From Dehalococcoidia bacterium (lineage in GTDB: Bacteria; Chloroflexota; Dehalococcoidia; Tepidiformales; Tepidiformaceae), in assembly GCA_007126855.1 (NCBI GenBank), contig SLAK01000249.1, positions 1 to 6,499 of the forward strand: a DNA stretch of 6,499 bases, in the 5' to 3' direction. Position numbers and translations under genes: made by a program. Shown here one piece after another: positions 1 to 5,312 of this stretch (position 1 is its first letter; each line of letters begins with the position of its first letter). The notes under the pieces are model-generated. The model was not told the origin of the DNA. It ran no database searches and saw only the letters and a program-made list of their open reading frames with translations.

Positions 1-47
1 CGCGACACCACCCAGTGCGTCAAAAACCGCATCACCGCGTCACGCAT
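1..47 (-). CDS. 5' end of a probable gene leaving the window (partial)
   Basis: On the minus strand an ATG at 47 opens a frame that stays open to the window edge and reads MRDAVMRFLTHWVVS. An AGGAG Shine-Dalgarno-like sequence (plus-strand ctcct at 57-61) lies 9 bases upstream of this ATG. A second in-frame ATG is at 32. The visible residues turn hydrophobic quickly, as in small membrane proteins, for example the YvlD or phage-holin-like families, but 15 residues are too few to assign a family. If real, the gene is divergent from the metalloprotease unit and shares the 48-265 intergenic region. The support is the ribosome binding site plus the open frame; the product is unknown. Confidence 0.4.
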   Translation of the reverse strand, partial: MRDAVMRFLTHWVVS

Positions 48-158
48 CGCTCAAGACTCCTGTGGGCTGCTCGCCCGGGAACGTGGGGCGCCGCCGCCGG
101 GTATCATCTGCGCCCACCGTCCGACCCGGCAAGGAGCATCCCCGCTCCGGTGCAAATA

Positions 159-170
159 ATTCACATGAAT
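159..170. promoter_or_regulatory. Short inverted repeat upstream of the protease promoter (possible operator)
   Basis: ATTCA-CA-TGAAT is a perfect 5-base inverted repeat with a 2-base centre. It sits in a short AT-rich patch (about 154-180) within otherwise GC-rich sequence and ends 16 bases before the proposed -35 box. The position suits an activator site or an UP-like element. No regulator is identified, and a repeat this short could occur by chance. Confidence 0.25.
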
Positions 171-186
171 CACTATCATCGACCCC

Positions 187-217
187 TTGAAATCCAGATC
201 GGGGGGGGGGGTATATT
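187..217 (+). promoter_or_regulatory. Sigma70-like promoter of the metalloprotease unit, with poly-G spacer
   Basis: TTGAAA at 187-192 matches the -35 consensus in 5 of 6 bases and TATATT at 212-217 matches the -10 consensus in 5 of 6. The spacer (193-211) is 19 bases, longer than the usual 17, and its last 11 bases are all G. An AT-rich patch lies upstream. Transcription would begin near 224, giving a leader of about 42 bases before the ATG at 266. The boxes are read directly from the sequence; promoter activity is inferred. Confidence 0.55.
201..211 (+). repeat. Homopolymer run of 11 G in the promoter spacer
   Basis: Eleven consecutive G fill the distal part of the spacer between the -35 and -10 boxes. 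Mononucleotide tracts of this length are prone to slipped-strand mispairing. Losing two G would give a 17-base spacer, and each single-base change would alter promoter geometry. Homopolymers are also a common site of sequencing error, so the exact count in the genome is uncertain. Confidence 0.8.
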
Positions 218-265
218 GCCTGGAGGTGGGCCACATATTAGCTCTTGTTGTGCAAGGGGGAACCA

Positions 266-862
266 ATGGCAGAATTAAAGCTGCGGTATCTCGTAGGGAT
301 CGGGGCGCTGGCCGCTGCGTTATTACTCGGAGCCCTCGCGGGCACCGCCATATCCCGCGCCTACAACGACTACGACAACCCTCCATGTACTCGCCCATAC
401 AGCGGCGGCGGTTCCTACCTCAGCGTGTGGTGGAGGAACCACAACAATTTCCCGCCGACGGGGGACTACAATAGCGGGTTCATCTCAGCAAGGAGCAGTT
501 GGAATGGCACTGCCACACCTGTGTGGTTTACGCATTCCCCGTCGACTGTTGAAACCCATGGGGTTCAGAGCTTTGGCCAGAACGGTGCTCTCGGGCACGT
601 AGATGGTATGTGTATCATGGGGTCGTGGACGACCATCGTATGGCTAAATTCGTACTACCTCGACAATATGAGCTACTCCTGGAAGCAGAAGGTTGCTGCG
701 CATGAACTCGGGCATCAGATAGGGCTTGGCCACAGTTATTACTATGCGGTGATGCGGCCGGACGGGAACGTAGCGCCGGTTAGTCCTACTTCCGATGACG
801 TCTGCGGAGTGAATACCCGATACCCTTCCACCAGTTGGCCAGCTGGTTGGTGGTGTTTCTAG
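266..862 (+). CDS. Secreted matrixin-like zinc metalloprotease (metzincin)
   Basis: This is a 198-residue exported endopeptidase. A basic N-terminus precedes a hydrophobic segment at residues 10-30 that acts as signal peptide or membrane anchor. The zinc site HELGHQIGLGH covers residues 146-156: His146, His150 and His156 bind zinc and Glu147 is the catalytic base. Met163 in AVMRP fits the metzincin Met-turn. The end, SDDVCGVNTRYP at 177-188, matches the conserved tail of bacterial matrixin domains. Four cysteines (41, 116, 180, 197) could form two disulfides outside the cell. No propeptide cysteine switch is evident. I chose ATG 266 because AAGGGGG at 254-260 lies 5 bases upstream; an in-frame TTG at 245 has no such site. 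Base composition is lower in GC than the neighbours (59 of 120 bases at 601-720). The next gene follows after 22 bases. The substrate is unknown. Confidence 0.88.
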   Translation: MAELKLRYLVGIGALAAALLLGALAGTAISRAYNDYDNPPCTRPYSGGGSYLSVWWRNHNNFPPTGDYNSGFISARSSWNGTATPVWFTHSPSTVETHGVQSFGQNGALGHVDGMCIMGSWTTIVWLNSYYLDNMSYSWKQKVAAHELGHQIGLGHSYYYAVMRPDGNVAPVSPTSDDVCGVNTRYPSTSWPAGWWCF

Positions 863-884
863 GTAATCGTGAAGGGAGCTCATT

Positions 885-1892
885 GTGTCCGTTCGATTCT
901 CAGTACGCTACTTCTTCCACAATTGGAAGGGCCTTACCATTCTCGCGGCCCTGCTCTTCACGGCGACCACCGGCGTCGTCTTCGCCATGCAGAACGGGGG
1001 TTTGTCCGGTGGCCCGGACGCGCAAGCAACCGGGGCCGTGGCTGGTCACCAGCACGACACGGCATTCATGTCCGGCCGGACTCAGGGCGGTGTATCCCCG
1101 TACATTCCGATCTTCCCGTCCATCGAGGCGATGACGGACATGGCCCATGCCGTCGTCGTCGTGACCTTCACCGACGATTTCCTGGCCGATCACGAGGTCA
1201 GGCGTGGCGACGCCGACGATATCCTCGTGGAGTACCTGGCACGCGTGCGCAGCGCGCGGGTGGTTGAATCCCTCCACGGGCCCCATGCGAAGGGGGACAT
1301 CCTGGCCATTGCCCGTGGCATCCACGGCTCGTCGACGCTCGGCGTGGAAGGCTTCGAAGGTTTCGAACATAGCTGGGATCACGGCGACTGGCCCAACCTC
1401 GATCCCGGCACGAAATACCTGCTCTTCCTCTTCGAACGGCCAGCCAGCGCTGAGTGGGGATTGCCGCCCTCGGTCGAATCTGAATGGAGTCTGATCGCCG
1501 GGACACCCGCGTACGGTATCGTCGAAGAAGATCTCGTCACCTTCGTGCACCGGTCTAACGTCTCGGAAGAAGCGCTCCAGGTGGCAGACACGCTGGATGC
1601 CCCCCTCAGCGAGATCCGCGAAGCCGTGGCACGCGGCGCCGCGGGCGAAGGCGTCGGCCTTTTCCCCGCCGAGCAGGAGGAAGCCGACCGCCTCCTGCGG
1701 CGCGGCCAGGCGCTCGAACAGCTCGTCGAAGAAGCGCAGGCCATGGAATCCGTCGACGCCGTCCGGGACCGCGCGTTTGAACTCGGGCTCGACGCAGCCT
1801 CGCTCGACGACCCCGCGTTTTGCCGTAAGGCCGAAGCCATCGTTGCCGGTGAAACTGGCCACGCTCTCGACCTGGCCTGCGACGGCCCCTGA
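885..1892 (+). CDS. Secreted protein of unknown function, partner gene of the metalloprotease
   Basis: I do not recognise this 335-residue protein. It starts at GTG 885, with GAAGGGAG at 871-878 six bases upstream. A basic N-terminus (1-15) leads into a hydrophobic stretch at about 16-34 ending in VFA, consistent with a signal peptide or anchor. Residues 86-222 form a strand-rich block: a run of valines near 90-93, ARVVESLHGPHAKGDILAIA at 124-143, GTKYLLFLFE at 175-184 and GTPAYGIVEEDLVTF at 206-220. The order 'V-rich strand, KGD, then a Yll-FL strand' recalls small secreted beta-barrel domains, perhaps NTR-like, found in many environmental bacteria; this is a pattern impression only. Residues 225-325 are acidic, Ala/Glu-rich and probably helical. 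Only two cysteines (313, 331) occur. Close spacing suggests co-transcription with the protease, hence a possible inhibitor, chaperone or co-exported partner. Confidence 0.75.
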   Translation: MSVRFSVRYFFHNWKGLTILAALLFTATTGVVFAMQNGGLSGGPDAQATGAVAGHQHDTAFMSGRTQGGVSPYIPIFPSIEAMTDMAHAVVVVTFTDDFLADHEVRRGDADDILVEYLARVRSARVVESLHGPHAKGDILAIARGIHGSSTLGVEGFEGFEHSWDHGDWPNLDPGTKYLLFLFERPASAEWGLPPSVESEWSLIAGTPAYGIVEEDLVTFVHRSNVSEEALQVADTLDAPLSEIREAVARGAAGEGVGLFPAEQEEADRLLRRGQALEQLVEEAQAMESVDAVRDRAFELGLDAASLDDPAFCRKAEAIVAGETGHALDLACDGP

Positions 1893-1921
1893 CAGACGGA
1901 GCCTTAGTACAAAGCACCAGG

Positions 1922-1948
1922 GGCGGGAGGGCACGATGTCCTCCCGCC
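1922..1948. terminator. Hairpin between convergent genes, probable bidirectional terminator
   Basis: GGCGGGAGG at 1922-1930 pairs perfectly with CCTCCCGCC at 1940-1948. The stem can extend inward by a G-T and a C-G pair, leaving a loop of about five bases. It lies 30 bases after the stop of the secreted-protein gene and 3 bases past the stop of the MFS gene on the other strand. Neither side carries a clear T run, so intrinsic termination may be weak or factor-assisted. Confidence 0.55.
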
Positions 1949-1951
1949 ACC

Positions 1952-3211
1952 CTACACCGCCGCCGGCACCCGCAACACCGTCCCGTTGCCGTAGACTCGC
2001 CGCAAATCCGAGCTCAACACGATGGACGCCAGCACCATCCCGACGTAAATCAGCCCCGGAACCAGGAAGAGCACCGGCGCGCCCACGATGTCCGCCAGCG
2101 CGCCCAGCCCCAGGTTCGAAAACGCCATCACTCCGCCTGCCGACATCAGGTAGAGGCTCATCACCCGCCCGCGCACGTGGTCGTGCAGCACTTCTTGCAG
2201 GAACACCGCCGCCATCGCCATCGTCATCGCCTGCGATGCGCCCATCACGGTCGCCGTCGCTGTCGCGGTTGGCACCTGGTCTGTCACCGCCATCATCACC
2301 GGCGCCAGCCCGCTGATCAGCGCCGTGGCCAGGAAGACCGTCCCCCGGTGCCCGCCCGGCCGCATGAACGAAAGCGTCGCCGCGCCCATGAAGGCGCCGA
2401 GCCCCACTCCCAGGCTGAGCAGCGTGAACCCTCGCGTCGGATCGTGCAGGTGATGGTCCGCGTAGCCCGGCAGCATCGCGTCGAACGACATCGTCAGCGC
2501 ACAATGCGCCACCACGATCCCCATAATCGCCGACACCGGCCGGTTGCTCAGCGTGTAGCTCAATCCGTAGCGAAAGCTCTGCCAGGGGTTGTCCGTCTCG
2601 GTGATGCCGCCGCGCGCCCGCGTCTTGATCGGTATCAGCAGGACGAAGCTGATCACCGTCGCAATGGCCGCCACTGCGTACGCGCCTTCGACGCCTACCG
2701 TGCCCAGGAGCGGCCCGGCCACGATCGGGCCCACCGCGCGCGATCCGAGCCGCGTCGTCGTCATCATTGTCACGCCGTTTCCGATGGACTCGGAATCCAC
2801 GACGTTGGCCGTCAGCGCCGCTTCCGCCGGGGTCTCCGTCGTGCGCGCGATCCCCTGGCCGAGCGCCAAAACCACCACCATCCACACCACCAGCCAGTCC
2901 GTGAAGGCCAGCGCGGTCAGCCCCACCGCGATGGCGCAGGCGGCGATCCGCGTCACCAGCAACACGTTCCGCCGCTCCACCCGGTCGGCAATCACCCCGC
3001 CGATCGGTGCCAGCAAGAACGGCAGCATCGCCGCGAACACCGCCAGCGCCACCAGCGTCGACGAATCGCTGAGCTGGAACACTACCCATGCGTTGCCCAG
3101 CAGCGCCGTCCATAGTGCTATCGACGACGCAGTGGTCGATGCGAAGAGCAGGTTGAAGTCGCGAAAGCGCGTCGCGGGGAGGGCTCGATGAATCCAGGGC
3201 TCATCGTTCAC
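1952..3211 (-). CDS. Major facilitator superfamily exporter (MFS_3/DHA3-like)
   Basis: This 419-residue integral membrane protein is probably a proton-driven efflux carrier. It has a run of hydrophobic segments through its length, consistent with about 12 helices. The MFS motif A between helices 2 and 3 is present as GGVIADRVERR at 71-81. RLGSRAVGPIVAGPLLGTVG at 154-173 and LQEVLHDHVRGRVMSLY at 338-354 match the MFS_3 subgroup that includes the enterobactin exporter EntS and macrolide-efflux-type carriers. The length is normal for the family. The start is GTG at 3211, with no clear Shine-Dalgarno sequence; TATACT lies 9 bases upstream. The gene follows the methyltransferase after 36 bases on the same strand, so the two are probably co-transcribed. 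The substrate cannot be told from the sequence. Confidence 0.88.
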   Translation of the reverse strand: MNDEPWIHRALPATRFRDFNLLFASTTASSIALWTALLGNAWVVFQLSDSSTLVALAVFAAMLPFLLAPIGGVIADRVERRNVLLVTRIAACAIAVGLTALAFTDWLVVWMVVVLALGQGIARTTETPAEAALTANVVDSESIGNGVTMMTTTRLGSRAVGPIVAGPLLGTVGVEGAYAVAAIATVISFVLLIPIKTRARGGITETDNPWQSFRYGLSYTLSNRPVSAIMGIVVAHCALTMSFDAMLPGYADHHLHDPTRGFTLLSLGVGLGAFMGAATLSFMRPGGHRGTVFLATALISGLAPVMMAVTDQVPTATATATVMGASQAMTMAMAAVFLQEVLHDHVRGRVMSLYLMSAGGVMAFSNLGLGALADIVGAPVLFLVPGLIYVGMVLASIVLSSDLRRVYGNGTVLRVPAAV

Positions 3212-3220
3212 GGCCGTCGA

Positions 3221-3226
3221 AGTATA
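3221..3226 (-). promoter_or_regulatory. Possible -10 box just upstream of the MFS gene
   Basis: On the minus strand TATACT (5 of 6 to consensus) ends 9 bases before the GTG start. It would start transcription 2-3 bases before the start codon, which would explain the missing Shine-Dalgarno sequence. No good -35 box is found at the proper distance, so this is weak and may be chance. Confidence 0.22.
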
Positions 3227-3247
3227 GCGCGGCCTGGCCGTGCCGGC

Positions 3248-4057
3248 TCAGTCCTGAATCAGCTCCGGGATCTTCGCCGTCACTACGTTCACCGAGAGGG
3301 GCATCTCAACGCCGTCCCCGCTGCGGTGCCGCGCAACCTCGGCGCGCACGTGTTCCAGCGCCTCCTCCCGCCGCCGCGGCTCCACGCCATACATGTCCAG
3401 CAAGGCCTCGTCGAATACCGCTTCCTCGGGCACCACCGGGTTCAGCCGTATCGGCTCCACCTCGATCGCCTTCCATTCTGCCGTGCCAAGGTAGGCCAGC
3501 GCACGCCCCCGCGGCGCGAGCGCGAAGGGGCCGTAGACACCGTCTACGGCCGTCCAGTTTGCGTCAGGCGCGAAGGGCGCCAGCAAGGTCTCCGGCAGCA
3601 GCGGGTTCTCCGCAGGGTCGCCCCACGCCACGGCCACGAAGCGGCCGCCGGGTCGCACATGATTACGCAGGTTCGTGAACGCCCCCACCGGGTTCGTGAA
3701 GAACATCACGCCAAGCAGGCTGCACACCGCGTCGAACGGCGCCCCGAGTATCTCGTCCGATCCCGCGTCGATCTGGAGGAAGCGCACGTTGTCCACGCCT
3801 GCCTCCCGCGCCCGCCGCTCTGCCATCCGCAGCACCGGCTCCACCATGTCCACCGCCACCACTTCGCCCGAAGGTCCAACGGCAGACGCGGCCGCAACAG
3901 CCGCATGCCCTGCGCCGGCGCCGACGTCCAGGATGCGCTCGTCCTTTGCAGGCGCAAGCGCCGTCATTAATACCTCTACCAGCGCTTCCCACACAGGGGA
4001 ACGCCGGTCCCAGGCGCGCGCCCAGGCTTCCTCTCGCGATAGCTCCTCTGCCGTCAT
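3248..4057 (-). CDS. Class I SAM-dependent methyltransferase (UbiE-like fold)
   Basis: This 269-residue soluble protein transfers a methyl group from S-adenosylmethionine to an unknown acceptor. Motif I is RILDVGAGAGHAAVA at 41-55, the glycine-rich SAM loop. Asp70 at the end of VVAVD should bind the ribose, and Asp97 in LQID fits the adenine-contacting acidic position. FDAVCSLLGVMFF at 108-120 and HVRPGGRFVAVAW at 133-145 are the later Rossmann-fold motifs. The C-terminal part from about 150 is probably the acceptor cap and gives no clue to substrate. The start is ATG 4057, without a good ribosome binding site; a TATA-like element lies 9 bases upstream. The MFS gene follows after 36 bases. 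Possible roles are tailoring of a quinone, lipid or natural product that the exporter moves; this is inference. Confidence 0.85.
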   Translation of the reverse strand: MTAEELSREEAWARAWDRRSPVWEALVEVLMTALAPAKDERILDVGAGAGHAAVAAASAVGPSGEVVAVDMVEPVLRMAERRAREAGVDNVRFLQIDAGSDEILGAPFDAVCSLLGVMFFTNPVGAFTNLRNHVRPGGRFVAVAWGDPAENPLLPETLLAPFAPDANWTAVDGVYGPFALAPRGRALAYLGTAEWKAIEVEPIRLNPVVPEEAVFDEALLDMYGVEPRRREEALEHVRAEVARHRSGDGVEMPLSVNVVTAKIPELIQD

Positions 4058-4113
4058 GCCTACCAGCCTATATCCGGTACGGGTGAATCGCGAGCCGCCG
4101 CCGGCAACTGTGA

Positions 4114-4126
4114 ATCAGCGACTGAT
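4114..4126. promoter_or_regulatory. Small inverted repeat in the divergent control region
   Basis: ATCAG-CGA-CTGAT is a perfect 5-base inverted repeat with a 3-base centre. It lies between the divergent methyltransferase and dps genes, 45 bases upstream of the dps -35 box. It may be a regulator site. Chance occurrence is possible given its size. Confidence 0.22.
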
Positions 4127-4170
4127 ACGGCTTTGTTACGGCAACGAGGGTGCTGGCCATGCTTCTTTGA

Positions 4171-4199
4171 TTGAATTCCTTATCAGGAGTTGCTACGGT
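4171..4199 (+). promoter_or_regulatory. Probable promoter of the dps-regulator unit (extended -10)
   Basis: TTGAAT at 4171-4176 (4 of 6 to the -35 consensus) is followed by a 17-base spacer and TACGGT at 4194-4199. An extended -10 TGC at 4191-4193 compensates for the imperfect -10. Transcription would start near 4206, leaving a short leader before the ATG at 4232. TGAT at 4168-4171 and ATCA at 4182-4185 form an interrupted inverted repeat across the -35 box, a place where the downstream Fur-type repressor could bind; this part is speculative. Confidence 0.45.
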
Positions 4200-4231
4200 T
4201 AAGGCAGTCGACGAGCAAGGAGGTTTGAACC

Positions 4232-4711
4232 ATGGCTCCTCGAACGAAACCCGAACACGCTGTCATCCCGGAAACCCGGCAGGCCGAGATTATCGCTGAC
4301 CTCAACGGCATGCTTGCCCACATGATCGATATCTCCACCAGCGCCAAGCAGGCGCACTGGAACGTCCATGGCCCCAACTTCCAGGGCCTCCACGAACTCT
4401 TCGATGTCATCGTCGATGAGGCCCGCACCTATGCCGATGACATCGCTGAGCGTGCTGTCGCCATCGGCGGCACGGCCCATGGCACCATTCAGGACGTGGC
4501 GAAAGGCTCCACCTTCCAGCCCTTCCCAACCGATGAGCACCAGTGGGAACCGCTCGTGCGCGCGATGCATGAGCGCCTGAGCGGGGCTTCCGCGAAGCTC
4601 CAGGAGATCATCCACACCACCGAGGATGACCTCACCACGCAGGACCTCTATATCGAGATCCAGCGCACGCTCGATAAGCGCGCGTGGATGCTCGAAGCGC
4701 ACCTGAAGTAG
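4232..4711 (+). CDS. dps: Dps family DNA-protection ferritin
   Basis: This 159-residue protein is expected to assemble into a 12-subunit shell that oxidises Fe2+ with hydrogen peroxide, stores the ferric core and limits Fenton damage to DNA. The inter-subunit ferroxidase residues are all present with the E. coli spacing: His42, His54, Asp58, Asp69 and Glu73, with Trp43 next to the first histidine in KQAHWNVHGPNF at 39-50. The AERAVAIGG motif (72-80) is typical of the family. The short N-terminus has two basic residues among the first six, fewer than the Lys-rich tail by which E. coli Dps binds DNA, so DNA binding is uncertain. The Shine-Dalgarno AAGGAGGT at 4217-4224, 7 bases before ATG 4232, is near perfect and implies strong translation. 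The peroxide-type regulator follows after 12 bases. Confidence 0.95.
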   Translation: MAPRTKPEHAVIPETRQAEIIADLNGMLAHMIDISTSAKQAHWNVHGPNFQGLHELFDVIVDEARTYADDIAERAVAIGGTAHGTIQDVAKGSTFQPFPTDEHQWEPLVRAMHERLSGASAKLQEIIHTTEDDLTTQDLYIEIQRTLDKRAWMLEAHLK

Positions 4712-4723
4712 GTCCACAGCTGG

Positions 4724-5158
4724 ATGGCGGACATGCTTACGGCGGCGGAGCTCAGCACGAAACTCCGGGAGGGCGGCTACCGCGTCACCTCCCAGCGGCT
4801 CGGTGTCTACCAGGTGCTCGCCGGCTCTGGCGAGCACCTGACGCCCGAGCGCGTGCTCGAACGCGTGCGTGAGCTTCACCCATCCATGTCCCTCAATACC
4901 GTCTACGAAGTCCTGGAAACCCTGACCGCGCTAGGGGTTATCCGCCGCGCCGACGTCGGCGCAGGCCCGCGGCGCTACGACGCCAATGTCGAGCCGCACC
5001 ACCACCTGGTCTGCCGCTCATGCGGCATCCAGGTCGATATCCCTTGCGAAACCGGCCGGGCGCCGTGCATGGAACCATCGAGCCTCGATGGCTTCCGTGT
5101 TGACGAGGCGCAGGTCACGTTCTTCGGGCTCTGCAGCCGGTGCCGGGACAACGCCTGA
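4724..5158 (+). CDS. Fur family regulator, peroxide-sensing (PerR/FurA-like)
   Basis: This 144-residue metal-dependent repressor has an N-terminal winged helix (about 10-80) with the recognition region SLNTVYEVLETL at 56-67. The C-terminal dimer domain carries two CxxC pairs (Cys97/Cys100 and Cys137/Cys140) for structural zinc. The sensing site aligns with Bacillus PerR: His38, Asp86, His92, His94 and Asp105 match PerR His37, Asp85, His91, His93 and Asp104. Aspartate at the last position, rather than glutamate, is associated with peroxide-driven histidine oxidation. HHHLVCRSCG at 92-101 and the spacing of CETGRAPC at 108-115 also resemble actinobacterial FurA/CatR. The start ATG 4724 is 12 bases after the dps stop and lacks a strong ribosome binding site, so translation may be coupled; ATG 4733 is an alternative start. 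It probably represses dps and itself until peroxide rises. Confidence 0.9.
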   Translation: MADMLTAAELSTKLREGGYRVTSQRLGVYQVLAGSGEHLTPERVLERVRELHPSMSLNTVYEVLETLTALGVIRRADVGAGPRRYDANVEPHHHLVCRSCGIQVDIPCETGRAPCMEPSSLDGFRVDEAQVTFFGLCSRCRDNA

Positions 5159-5213
5159 GCCGCTCGCCCTGAAGTGGCGCCACATTCTTCTCGGAGTTGT
5201 TTCTTTCTCCGAT

Positions 5214-5244
5214 CTGATAGGCCTCGCCTGGCGAGGCCTGTCAG
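5214..5244 (+). terminator. Strong 15-pair hairpin after the regulator gene
   Basis: Bases 5214-5228 pair with 5230-5244 around a central T at 5229. Fourteen of 15 pairs are Watson-Crick. The remaining pair, 5218/5240, is G-U in plus-strand RNA but A-C in minus-strand RNA, so the structure favours plus-strand transcripts. It begins 56 bases after the regulator stop and ends 69 bases before the M23 gene. There is no T run directly after it, so it may be a U-less terminator, an mRNA 3'-end stabiliser, or a leader element of the M23 gene. Confidence 0.5.
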
Positions 5245-5312
5245 GCCATGCAGGACCGGTTTTCAGTGCACACCCTGATGTTCAGGCTTGGCTCCGTCGA
5301 GAACGGTTGCAG

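Noticed and set aside
187..474. Plus-strand open frame overlapping the start of the metalloprotease gene
   Set aside because: It reads through the poly-G tract in another frame, has no ribosome binding site and yields a low-complexity translation without recognisable features.
900..3113. A very long open frame on the minus strand (737 codons) across the secreted-protein gene and most of the MFS gene
   Set aside because: It crosses the convergent junction, its translation is Arg/Gly/Asp-rich low complexity with no recognisable domain, and it overlaps two well-supported genes in other frames. It is a by-product of GC-rich codon use.
2177..3115. Plus-strand open frame of 312 codons opposite the MFS gene
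   Set aside because: The His/Arg-rich translation is typical of the antisense of a GC-rich membrane protein gene, with no domain or ribosome binding site.
4114..4185. A classical Fur or Bacillus-type PerR box upstream of dps
   Set aside because: No stretch resembles the AT-rich 7-1-7 inverted repeat; only short interrupted repeats are present, so they are listed as low-confidence candidates.
4986..5312. Upstream extension of the M23 frame into the regulator gene
   Set aside because: The extension overlaps the well-supported C-terminal half of the Fur-type protein, translates to Arg/Ser-rich sequence, and precedes a clear export segment that should lie near the N-terminus. The start at 5313 fits better.
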